Positions 1 through 10,614 of a stretch of DNA of 30,305 nt are shown here, piece by piece. Location of the stretch: the NCBI GenBank assembly GCA_001632425.1, contig KV425616.1, forward strand, positions 121,417 through 151,721. Reading direction: 5' to 3'. The notes under the pieces are model-generated. The model worked only from the letters and a program-made list of their open reading frames with translations, did not search any database and was not told the origin of the DNA. A program made the position numbers and the translations under genes. This DNA is from Neolentinus lepideus HHB14362 ss-1 (Eukaryota > Basidiomycota > Agaricomycetes > Gloeophyllales > Gloeophyllaceae). The number at the start of each line of letters is the position of its first letter. Within the stretch, counting starts at the first letter, position 1.

Positions 1-1071
1 GAAACAATATACGATTACTGGGCAAAGCGTGGGAAGGAAACATACTGCGATAGGAAACTCTATGAATAGACCAGTCGCCACATTACGCGTCAACAACCAA
101 GAAGACCAAAAGAAGTTACTGTGACTGAGCAGATGCTATGCGGCATATTGATAGCTGTTAAAGACGCTGGATATTTGGGACGGTTTGTAGAGGCAATGCG
201 ACTCGGGAACTCTACAAGTCTGAAGCAGTGGGAAACGATTACATAATCAACTTTTTCCGATAAATTTCCTTGATCGCGTTGTGTCACATAGTTCTTGCCA
301 CTTGCTGGTCTTTCTCGTCTTGACACTCAGGTGCCCTTCTGAAAAGCATGCCCACTGCTGTGAGTATTCCTACGTTTGTTACACTTCCTTTCTTATGTTC
401 TGTGATGAGTTTTTGCTGTGCACCAGACCAGAGCGTCAGCGTTGCGGAAAACACCCTGGCCTTCTCTATTATACGCTATGGAGGCCCTGATTTATTTCTA
501 ATCACTACTTCAATTGCGTCCGTTTAGATACTTACCTTTTTTCCGATAGGTCATGAAGCCCTCAGTCGGGGAGTCATTACGGTACACGTGTGTAGTTCCT
601 GCTCGGTGCTCCCAATATTGTACTGTGGTGCCTTGCGCTTGACTGTTCAATCTAGCGAGTTCCCGAAAGTAGTTTGAGACCAGGAGATATCGTAGACGTA
701 CAGTCGCTCGACATCAGTGTGACTTCATTTCTGATCACTGCCTAATGGCATGCGGTGGGCAAGCTCAAGGACGAATGCCCTTGGACAGGTGGTTGTAGGG
801 CAAAATATCCCCAAATTCGCATTGTACCCGTATAAACGTGCCAGTGACACCTATAGCTACTGTAAGAGAACAGCATGAGATACGAACGGATATCTCCCCC
901 TATAAACACGTATAATCTGTCTAGACTCTTGAGACAAACAATTCTATCTAGTACATATTGTGGTTGCAATGTCCGCTTGCGAAAATGTGGACTAAAGATA
1001 CACTAGGTTATTACTTCTAGACCGCTATTACTTTTCCTGCAGCATCGGACCGAACCGATGCTCTTTTGTGT
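1..1071. other. Intergenic / 3' flank, no gene recognised
   Basis: No reading frame here is longer than about 80 codons, and none resembles a known family or has convincing splice partners. The segment nearest the URA2 stop (1072) is probably its 3' UTR. It holds a small inverted repeat at 1041-1062 (8-bp arms AGCATCGG / CCGATGCT, 6-nt loop), about 10 bases past the stop codon. I see no tRNA-like A/B boxes. Confidence 0.5.
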
Positions 1072-4000
1072 TTAGCCAATGACGCTGGCCAACAGCGCCA
1101 TACGGATCTATGGAACGGTTGTCACTTTATGGAATGTCGACGTAATAGAACTCTGCACTCACGAATAGGCCGTAGCGCATTTGGCGGAAGTACACTGCGC
1201 GTCGAGAGTCGAAATCAACCTCCGGATCGATTTCTGTAGCACATAAAGCGTAAGGGCAAGTAACATAACGGTAGACTGGGATTACTCACCGTTCACTCTA
1301 GGCAAGGGATGCATGACAATCATCTCTTCCTTAGCGCGAGACAAAACTGCGTGGTCGACCCTGTATGCGTTCTTGACAAGGTCCCATTCCGCTTCGCTAG
1401 CGAAGCGCTCCTTCTGCACTCGAGTAACGTATAGGACGTCCGTGTCACCCAAGACCTCTTCCAACGATTCACACTCGTAAATGGGGATGCCGGCCTTCCG
1501 AGCGGCAGAAACGACACGAGGAGGCATTGCGAGCGATGGGGGAGACACAAAGTTGAGACGCACAGAGTAAAGGGAAAGAAGATTGACCAGGCTGTGAACG
1601 GTGCGTCCATTCTTCAGATCACCGAGAAGGGTTATTGTCCGTCCGTTCACGGTACCAAGTTCAGACCGGATAGTGTAGACGTCTAGAAGCGCCTGGAGAA
1701 AAGGTGATGAATAGCACGATATTCAGAGAATGAGGGCTTACCTGTGTTGGATGCTCTCCGATGCCGTCGCCGGCATTGATAATGGGGACAGGAGAGAACT
1801 TGGCTGCGAGCTGCGAGCTGCCGACGTCCGGATGTCTAATCACGATAGCGTCGGCGTAGCAGCCCAGTGTGCGAATAGTATCAGGTAAACTCTCGCCCTT
1901 GGTGACAGAAGAATGATTGGTGTTGATTTGTACGACTTCACCACCGCAACGCTTCATGGCCGCGTCGAAAGAAGAGCTCGTCCTAGTCGAGGCTTCGTAG
2001 AAGAGAGTGCACAAGACCTTTCCTTTCAAGATGTCTAGGGTACCATTTCTCTCTACCTGGAGCTGCATCTCGTGAGCAAGGGCGAAGAGGTCATAGAGGT
2101 CCTGGGCTGTAAACTGCTTGACCGAGAGAATATGACGACGATGGAAGGTAGGATGAGATAAGACGTGCGGAAACAGAGGGAGTGCAGCAGGAGGACCATG
2201 GAGGACCTGAGCAGATGCTGAAGGGCCAGCAGGTGGTTGAGTCATCAAGTCGATGGCCTTTGTGGTCGTGGGCGAAACAACACCCTCCACCTTCGACACC
2301 GAGGTAGCCCTATCAGCTCGCGGGTGACTGATGGTCGCACTCGAAAGGTCTCTGCCCAAAGCAGAACTGAACAGCTGACCATCCAGGAATACCGTCTGTC
2401 CGTGGACGACGACCCTGTGCACCTCTCCCGCTACAGAATGCTGCTGTAGTGGAGACCAAGTGGACACATGTTCGTTGTATTGCGACTTACGACCTATTAC
2501 TACTTCCACATGAGTGTTGGCTTGCTCAGGCAGGCCGAAGATACGTATGGGATTATCATGGAGACGAGCTTGAATTTGAGCCAATGTCAAGCGGCCGTCG
2601 TCAACAGCCGTAAGAAGCAATGGCAACGTCTCCTCAACACCAGAGCGAGCGGAAGCTGGGTGCTTGAGCTCCGCCGCCGATTCGTAAGGTAGTGCACTGA
2701 CCGAAAACGCGTCAATGATATCCAGGTGCTCCCAGAGTGCCTTCTGGTCTTCAATAGATGGCAAACATTTCGTCCCGGGGAAGTGTTCTTGGGCGAAAAA
2801 CAGAGCGTAGACGGAGACATCGCAGGTTACCTTCAGGTCCTTGGCCTTGCTAAGAGTGATCAGTAGGATGTCCTCCTTGCTACGAACATCCGTGACGTGA
2901 ATGGTGCGACCGTGCAAGCTCGCAAGCAGAAGAACCGAAGCCAGGTCGGAGCCTTTAGCATCCGTCACAATCAACTTGTCAGCTGGCCAAGACGCGAAAT
3001 GTGAGGCCATGACAGAGACCTGGGTCTCGATGCTGTCGGTGTGCAGAGGAATAAATAAGGACTTGACGTCCGCCTGTATTTCCTCATCTAGTAACTTGAC
3101 ATTCTCCGGCACCGCAGCGATACTGAGAGCGTAGTTGCAGAACGCCGAGTCCTTCACATTAGCACGAGCACGTCCGAGTGTCGCCGGGTCAGTTATCTTG
3201 TTGTTGCTACCGATAGGAACTATGACGGCAGTGGTGAAGCCCGCGCTAATGCTTGCCTTTGTAGCTTCCACAAAGTCACTGCTGCCTTCGATGGTTAGGC
3301 CTGGCACGAAGCTGGCAACGTTGATAAGGCCAGGGAACGTGTGCGTGCGATGTGATGTCTGGAAATCGACTGGTGATACGTCCAAGCTTAATTTGCGGAC
3401 CAGTGCCTCCGCTAGCAGCTTGGCGCACTTGACATTTGTTATCAGCGGAACCGCAAAGTCAATAGCCATACGCCTAGTACGGTATCCTTTACTCGTGTAA
3501 CTGGCAGGGCGTCGGTAGTGATTCTTGGACGGTAAGTTGATGTACATGTCGATTAGATTGTTGGCCAAGTGCTGAGCCAGGTCGTACTCTGATTTTGCTT
3601 TGTCTGGACTGTCGTCGCCTAAGGCTTCGAGGTACTGATCCGAAGGGTTACTACAAATGCGCCATGAAGGAGGTAATACAAACTCACCTTGCAAGGGACA
3701 TTGTGTTCCGAGAAGAAATCAGCGGTGCCAGCCGTAGCAAAGATGTTGTACCCTGCTGCGCGGAGTTTCTGGACGACTGGGAGCAATTCCAATTTCTCCT
3801 TGTAGCCGCCAATCGAGAACAGGATATTCTTCTTCGGAGGGACAATGCCAGTCGATATGAGAGCCTTTAGGTATGCTTCATATTTGTCCCTGCCGAAGCA
3901 AGCTACCTCGCCTGTGGAAGCCATCTCAACACCGAGGACGGGGTCCGCCCCGGACAGTCGACTGAAACTGAACTGCGGCACCTTGACACCAACATAGTCG

Positions 4001-7000
4001 GCTGGCAAACCGGGATCTGGGTATATTTCGACAGGAAGACCCATCATAACCTTTGTTGCCATCTCAATAGCATCGACGCCCGTGACCTTTGATACGAAGG
4101 GGAACGAGCGGGCAGCGCGAAGATTACATTCGATGACCTTGATCTCGTTGTTCTTGGCAATGAACTGAATGTTGAACGGACCCGTTACGTTAAGTGCATT
4201 GCCAATTTTAGCCGTTGCTTCTTCAATCTGACGGACTGTCAGAGGGTCCAAGTCCTGCGGCGGGTGGATAAGGGTGGCATCGCCAGAGTGGACGCCGGCA
4301 TTCTCGACGTGCTCAGAGATGTAGTGCATGACCATCGTCCCGTCCTTGGCGACAGCGTCCATCTCGATCTCCTTTGCACCTTCGATATACTTTGTAATCA
4401 CTACAGGGTGCTCTCTGGACACAGCCGTAGCCTGGGTCAAGTAGCTTTGCAGATCGTCCGACGTGAAAGCCACGTTCATGGCAGCTCCGGAGAGGACATA
4501 CGATGGTCGGACCAACACCGGGTAGCCGACGGTCTCACAGAATATATGCGCCTCCTCGACCGTCGTAAGCTCTTTCCACGAGGGCTGGTCGACCCCGATC
4601 TCATCGAGCAGCCGGGAGAACTTGTACCTGTTCTCCGCAGTGTCAATCATCTCCGGCGACGTGCCGTAAATTCTGACGTTCTCGCGGTACAGCGGAAGCG
4701 CGATGTTGTTCGGCGTCTGACCGCCCATGGACAGGATGACACCCCGGGACCGCTCGGCGTCGTAGATGTCGAGCACGGTCTCCAAGCTGATGTTCTCAAA
4801 GTACAGACGATCGGCCTCGTCGTAGTCCGTGCTGACCGTCTCCGGGTTGTAGTTGACCATGACGGTCTGGAGGCCCTGGTCGCGCAGCGTCCTGATAGCC
4901 CGGACGGCACACCAATCAAACTCCACGGACGACCCGATCCTGTACACGCCCGATCCCAGAACCATGATCCCTCTGTCGTTGAACGAGACATCATGCTCGA
5001 CGGCGTTGTACGTCGTGTACAGGTAGTTGGTGAAAGCCGGGAACTCCGCCGCGACAGTATCAATCTGCTTGACGAACGGCGCGATGCCAAACTCTTGCCG
5101 CAGCCTGCGCACAGCGAGCTCGTTCGAGCCGACGCACGTCGCGACTTGGCGGTCCGAGAAGCCAAGCTGTTTCGCCTGGCGCAGGACGTCGCTGGAGATG
5201 GACGAGATGGACGAGGACGAGAGGCGCTGCTCCATTTGGAATATGTACTGCAGCTTCGTCAGGAACCACTTGTCGATCTGGGTCATCTGCCAGATCTTGT
5301 CGACGCTGTAGCCGCGGTGGAACGCCGATGAGATTGCAAAGAGGCGCTTGTCCGTCGGGTTGACGAGTTCCTCGTCGATGCCCTCAACGTAGTCGTTCTA
5401 AACGTAGACACGGTCAGCATGCATCCGACATTGCTGCTTCATACCGACTAACCTTTGCAAACCCAAGAAACTGGTCGTCAATGGCCCTGATAGCCTTTTG
5501 TATCGTCTCCTCGAACGTCCGCCCAATACTCATAACCTCGCCAACGCTCTTCATGCTGCTGCTCAGCAGCCTGCTCACCCTGTTGAACTTTTTCAGGTCC
5601 CATCTCGGGATTTTGACGACGACGTAGTCCAAGCTGGGCTCGAAGCACGCCGTGGTGACCCTCGTGACCGAGTTCTTGATCTCGTTGAGGGGGATCCCGA
5701 GACCGAGCTTGGCGGCGATAAAGGCGAGCGGGTAGCCAGTCGCTTTAGAGGCAAGGGCGGAGGACCGCGAAAGACGCGCGTTGACCTGCGGCGGATGAGA
5801 AATTTTAAAAGGATTATCTACACATTTCTCACCTCGATAATGCAATACTCCTTCGAGTCGGGGTTGAGCGCATACTGAATATTGCACTCGCCCACAACGC
5901 CCAAATGGCGGACCACATTAATCGCCGTCGTGCGCAGCATATTAAAATCCGCATCCGACAGCGTCTGGCTCGGCGCCACGACGATCGAGTCGCCCGTGTG
6001 TATCCCCAGCGGGTCAAAATTCTCCATATTACACACCGTCACGCAATTATCCCTGCAATCCCTTACCACCTCGTACTCGATCTCCTTCCACCCCTTCATG
6101 CTCTTCTCGACGAGCACCTGCGGCGAGGTGGCGAACGCCCGCGCGCACAGCGCGCGCAGCTGCGCCTCGTCGCCCGCGAATCCGCTCCCGAGCCCGCCGA
6201 GCGCGTACGCCGCGCGCACGATCACGGGGAACCCGATCGCGCGCGCCGCGACGACGGCCTCCTCGGGCGTCGTCGCGCTCTCGCTGCGCGCGCACCGCTC
6301 CCCGATCTCCGCCATCGCGCGCGCGAACAGCGCGCGGTCCTCCGTCGTCACCACCGTCTCGATCGGCGTGCCCAGCACCCTTACCCCGAGCGCTTCAAAC
6401 TCGTCTCTCAACCCGATGCCCACGTTCAAGGCGGTCTGGCCGCCAAACGTACAGTAGATCCCGTCGGGCTTCTCGTACGATATGATGCGGCGCACAAACT
6501 CGGGCGTCACGGGGAGGAAGTACACCTTATCCGCGAGCCCGCGCGAGGTCGCGATCGTCGCGATGTTCGGGTTCACCATGACGGTGCAGATGCCCTCCTC
6601 CTTGAGCGCCTTGATCGCCTGCGACCCCGAGTAGTCGAACTCGCCCGCCTGCCCGATCGACAGCCCGCCCGAGCCGAGGACGAGCACCTTTTTGACAAGC
6701 ACGCGCGGCGGGGGCGCGGGGGCGGCTGCTTTGTGGATCGCAAGCGGCGCGGGCGCCCCTGTGCGCGCGCAGTCGAGGACGTTCTGCACGAACACGTCGA
6801 AGAGGAACTCGGTGTCCCGCGGGCCGGGCGTGCTCTCCGGGTGGAACTGCACCGAGAAGAACGGGCGGTCGACACAGTAAATCCCCTCATTGCTCCCATC
6901 ATTCGCGTTAACAAAGAGCTCCTTCCACCCCTCCGGGAGCGACGCGGCGTCGACCTGGTACCCGTGGTTCTGGGAGGTGATGTAGCACCGCCCGCTCAGC

Positions 7001-8181
7001 GCGTCCGTGCACGGGATGTTGTGCCCGCGGTTGCCGTACTTCATCTTGGACGTGCGCGCGCCCGCGGCGAGCGCGAGGAGCTGGTGCCCGAGGCAGATGC
7101 CGAAGATCGGGGTGGGGCGCTCCATGGCTTTGGCGAGGCGCGCGATGGTGGCGGGGACGGACGTCGGGTCGCCGGGGCCGTTCGAGACGAAGAGCCCGTC
7201 GTACGCGTCTTCGAGGAAGTCGTGGTCCCAGGGCACGACTTTGAGCTCGACGCCGCGGCGCGTGAAGCAGCGGATTTGGTTGTGCTTCATGCCGACGTCG
7301 AGGGCGAGGACGCGCAGGGGCCGGCCGGAGGGGTGCAGGACGGGCGTGGTGGTGGGCTTGTACACGCGCGGGGCTTTGATGGAGACGGCCGCGACGAGGT
7401 TTTCTTGGTTCGGGTCCTTGAACGGGACTTCGATGTAGTCTGCGCGCCAGGCCTCTGAGCCGGGCGGGGAGGGCGCGCGGGACGCGGGCTGCGAACTGAC
7501 GATGAGTGACTGTGGGCGACTCGGAGCGAGGCGCGCCTCGGGCTTCCGTGCGAGGATTTTGCCGAGCATGCTGCCCTTTTCGCGGATCTTCTTTGTGAGC
7601 ATGCGGGTGTCGACGCCGTAGATGGCGGGGATGGCGTTTTCTTTGAGCCACTGTCCGAGGGAGGAGGCGGCGAGGTAGTGCGAGTAGTCGTGCGAGTAGT
7701 AGCCGACGACGAGGGCGGCGACGTGGATCCTCGAGGACTCAAAGTCTGGTGGGAGGATGTCCGGGATGGACGCGAGCTCAGAGGGGTCCGGTCGTGCGGG
7801 CACACCATAGTTTCCGATGAGAGGATATGTGAGGATTAAAATTTGGCCCTCGTAGGAAGGATCTGTGATGGACTCGGTGTAGCCCACCATCCCTATCGAG
7901 CGAGCATTAGGACCGAGTATTCTGTCATTTCTAGGGTAGCACTGACCAGTTTGGAAGACGCATTCTCCTGCTACGCTCTTACCCTCTTTACCGAAACTAA
8001 AGCCCCGAAGAATGGTGCCGTCCGCGAGCTCGAGTACAGCGTCCACGGGGGGTACGGACTCACCGTTAACTTGAGGCGGGACCGTTACGGGCGGGTGGGG
8101 GTACCCATGGGGCATGTTCGAGGCAGCACGGGCAAGGACAGGCCTCGCTGGGGGAAGACTGAGTGAGGACGGTGGAGCCAT
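1072..8181 (-). CDS. URA2: Multifunctional pyrimidine biosynthesis protein (GATase-CPSase-DHOase-like-ATCase)
   Basis: It makes carbamoyl phosphate from glutamine, bicarbonate and ATP, then carbamoyl aspartate: the first two steps of UMP synthesis, cytosolic in fungi. Exons: 7947-8181, 5833-7892, 5453-5785, 3688-5397, 1742-3634, 1290-1692, 1163-1233, 1072-1107. All phases join, giving 2246 aa (family about 2200). Order: glutaminase (GICLGHQ, nucleophile near C345; VQFHPES near 425-432), CPSase N half from about 479 ([19 protein letters not shown]), CPSase C half ([17 protein letters not shown]), allosteric MGS region ending near 1446, DHOase-like about 1500-1870, ATCase from about 1930 (STRT at 1995-1998, HPTQ at 2074-2077, MHPLPR near the end). 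The DHOase metal ligands are missing, as in other fungal Ura2 proteins, so a separate dihydroorotase must act. Start chosen at the first ATG before the conserved domain. The 5453-5785 junction (E|VNARLSR) and the last two small exons rest on family similarity. Divergent from the Nudix gene. Confidence 0.97.
7893..7946 (-). other. Predicted 54-nt stop-free intron inside the URA2 glutaminase region
   Basis: The open frame reads straight through here and inserts 18 residues (starting QCYPRNDR) between FQTG and MVGYTES. In this family those two motifs are adjacent. The segment begins GTCAGT, ends ATAG, has a CCTAAT branch-like site, and is a multiple of 3 with no stop. It is therefore best read as an intron that simple ORF calling would retain. 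Confidence 0.85.
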
Positions 8182-8487
8182 GGCGGGTCAAGTGGACGTT
8201 TTATTGCAGGACTTTTGGGACGAGGACCTCTCCACCCAGAGCGTATCGGATGCTACAGAAGGCGAGGGGATACGTGCTGGGTGGAGAGGAAGAGGATCTT
8301 CATCTCGAAATTCTCCTCTTAAGCCCAGATCGACCACGTGCAATCAATACTGCCACTGCCCGATTTGGAAGATATAGGACCCGGGATACTGCAGTGTCAG
8401 GTCCAAAAATATTTCCAGATTCGGCATGATTTGGACCAATACAGTCGGGGTCTGAGGCTATGGTATGACCATCTCATTGTAACTTCC
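8182..8487. promoter_or_regulatory. Divergent promoter region URA2 / Nudix gene
   Basis: 306 bp separate the two start codons, which point away from each other, so both promoters must lie here or overlap the 5' UTRs. I see no clear TATA box. An open frame runs into this region ahead of the Nudix ATG but contains no upstream ATG in frame. Confidence 0.5.
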
Positions 8488-9069
8488 ATGAACAGCCGAG
8501 TTCAGAATAGGCTCATCAGTCCCTCGTCCTTCCTCGACGGCCAGCCCTACCACCGACTCGCCATCGGCGCCGCCATCTTCCACCCGGATCACCCCAAACT
8601 GCTCATCGTCAAGCGCGGCGTCTGGGAGATCCCATGCGGCCATGTCGAGCCCGGCGACGCCACGATCGTCGACGCCGTCGTGAGAGAGACCAGGCAGGAG
8701 ACGGGGCTGCGCGTCGCGGAGGTCGTCGGCGAGTTTGAGCACCTTGTGTACACCGATGCCCAGGAGAGAAAGACTATCCAGCTCAACTTTGCTGTGACCG
8801 TCGAGGACGGCGCGGTCGACGAGCACCGAGAACACGCGTGGGTCGGCGAGCAGGATCTCGGGGCGTATGCGTTGACGGAGGGGATGGACAAGGTGGTGCG
8901 GGACGCTCTCCGGTGGGTGGGGCAGCGCAGGTCGGTATTAGATGACATCGTGCGTGGCCCAGTGGCGTGTCTCCTCGTCTCGCTCACAACGCATCCGTGT
9001 AGTGGGCTGACCGCGATGATAGTATCGCCCATGTTCGGATTCAGAGGGCGGTCTGGTAGGCGCATGTAG
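8488..9069 (+). CDS. Nudix hydrolase-like protein with altered Nudix box
   Basis: Single-exon frame of 193 aa. Nudix enzymes cleave nucleoside diphosphates linked to another group; the substrate cannot be told here. The fold signature is visible: YHRLAIGAAIFHP, then LLIVKR, WEIPCGHVEPGD and RETRQETGL. The box departs from GX5EX7REUXEEXGU: the GG pair is CG, the early Glu is Asp with one extra residue in the spacer, and the first Glu of the EE pair is Gln. The stretch between KR and WEIP is also shorter than usual. The first ATG of the frame (8488) was used; the frame is open to about 8338 but only through a GTG. The last 45 or so residues after GQRRSVLDD match nothing I know and could instead involve an unrecognised intron. 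Catalytic activity is uncertain. Confidence 0.75.
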   Translation: MNSRVQNRLISPSSFLDGQPYHRLAIGAAIFHPDHPKLLIVKRGVWEIPCGHVEPGDATIVDAVVRETRQETGLRVAEVVGEFEHLVYTDAQERKTIQLNFAVTVEDGAVDEHREHAWVGEQDLGAYALTEGMDKVVRDALRWVGQRRSVLDDIVRGPVACLLVSLTTHPCSGLTAMIVSPMFGFRGRSGRRM

Positions 9070-9345
9070 AATGGCCATTTGATGTCGATCACCCACAGCT
9101 AATGTCCATTCTGCATCCGCACCGGACCCTGCCTCGTGGTAGTCTTAGCTGTGTGAGACTCGTGATAAAATCCTACAGCGAGTAAATGTGGCATTCAGGG
9201 TAGTCCGGCATGGTCATGACGGTCCCTTACTCGACCGGCTTCAAGTTATGATTCCACATCCGCCTCAAACAACTCAGCGCTCGTCACCGTGACGTTTCTT
9301 TGTACAATATAAATACATCCACAGACCCGCATCGACAGAACCCAC

Positions 9346-9403
9346 GCCCACTTTCCTCCTCGCCATACCCGCTCGCCCACTTTCCTCCTCGCCTTACCCG
9401 CCC
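9346..9403. repeat. 29-bp tandem duplication
   Basis: Two adjacent copies, 9346-9374 and 9375-9403, both starting GCCCACTTTCCTCCTCGCC and differing at two positions (A/T and T/C). Pyrimidine-rich on the plus strand. Confidence 0.9.
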
Positions 9404-9612
9404 GCCCAGTAACTCACGCTATAGTCCAAAATCACAAGGTCAGTCAGTATCGTACGAGTTCACGTATACTACGCGGGGCAGTCAGTCAGCGTGGTACAGT
9501 GGAAATGGGAGACGTGGGCAGCGTGATGGCTTGCCGACACCAACATTAAGGTGATGACGGATCTGCGCGGTTGATTTGCCCGTGGACGACCGCGGACCCC
9601 TTCGAGAGGGGT

Positions 9613-9668
9613 GGTGTGCGCTCAGAACCGCGACGACGTAGGTGTACGCTCAGAACCGCGACGACGTG
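9613..9668. repeat. 28-bp tandem duplication
   Basis: Two adjacent copies, 9613-9640 and 9641-9668, sharing CGCTCAGAACCGCGACGACG and differing by G/A near the start and A/G at the last base. Confidence 0.9.
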
Positions 9669-9796
9669 CCCAACGTTCAACTAGGATCACAGCTGATGTG
9701 ACCGCATTCTCCTGCGTGGGTGCTTCTCGAGTAATCTCATAGTTGACTCTTTGATAATATTAATGACGAGTCTCTTTAGTTATGATCTTCTGGCAC

Positions 9797-9850
9797 TGAA
9801 TTCTACTTACAGATGAGCATTGAATTCTACTTATAATTCCAGATGGGCAT
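9797..9850. repeat. Imperfect direct repeat, 24 bp and 30 bp
   Basis: TGAATTCTACTTA...AGATGAGCAT (9797-9820) is followed at once by a copy with a 6-bp insertion and a G/A change (9821-9850). Confidence 0.85.
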
Positions 9851-10614
9851 TGATAGCCTGAAAGTGATGACAAGGGCTACTTCCATCGCGAAGAGCACAT
9901 CTCGCATCACTCCTATTGTTGTGGCCTCGGTTTACATAGGGAATGGCTGCAGATAAACCCGCATCTAATAATTCAACTGTAATATTAATACCGTCAGTGC
10001 CAATTCAGATAACGGGAACATCGTCAGTCAAATCTCCACAAGCGGATCAACCAAAGGGAATAGGCCGTGTATAATATCTCCAGAACGTGGAACACGACAA
10101 TTGCGAAGACACTACCTTTATCGCTGTGTACTTAGTTTTGACGTTTCTCACCGATCTTTGGGACAAGATGCTGGACACATGACTCGGGAATCTGCTCTCA
10201 CATTGTCAATGCTGTAGAGGAGGAATGACCGCGGTGGGGAGTTCAGCGGTCCCAATATTATGGCTGGGTGGAGAAGGGGGTTGGGTGTGTTCAGGTCCGT
10301 GAGTGAGTCGGCATCGGATGCCGTCTGAAGATTGTTGGGCACAGATCTTTGAGAGAGGAAAAAACCTAGTTCGGGACACGCAGAGGCATGGTAAACTTGT
10401 GCTGTCAAACAGAGGATAAACGATCTTTGTTCGGCCGTCTCCATCTGCCAGAGAAGCAGTGGCTTTCTTCTGCGGCGTGTCAATAAGATATGGAGAGGAA
10501 GTGATATTCATCCAGGGATACATTAACAGCCATTAGTGATATACGTATCGTCCTGGCCAACAGGCGGCCCCATAGTCCGAGCGCAAGGTGGTACACTCAA
10601 GGTGATGAAGTTGG

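Larger units (their letters stand above)
9070..10614. other. Gene-poor intergenic stretch with short duplications
   Basis: About 1.5 kb between the Nudix stop and the p24 stop. Frames at 9300-9554 (+) and 10148-10523 (-) look like chance: no family resemblance, no supporting splice sites. The stretch carries three separate two-copy direct repeats, listed on their own. The right end probably includes the p24 3' UTR. Confidence 0.5.

Noticed and set aside
4264..5331. 355-codon open frame on the plus strand
   Set aside because: It lies antisense to the conserved CPSase C half, is rich in Arg/Asp/Val as expected from a GC-rich shadow frame, and has no family motif.
5905..7458. 517-codon open frame on the plus strand
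   Set aside because: Antisense shadow of the glutaminase/CPSase exon; composition dominated by Arg, Ala, His and Asp; no domain seen.
7440..7560. Second hidden intron in URA2 (GTCAGT at about 7500)
   Set aside because: The Ser/Pro-rich segment is longer than in animal CAD, but neither candidate acceptor gives a 3n intron or a branch site, so it is kept as a linker insertion.
10148..10523. Two minus-strand frames of about 105-111 codons
   Set aside because: They overlap in different frames, show no recognisable motif and lie just downstream of the p24 stop, so are probably chance frames in or near its 3' UTR.
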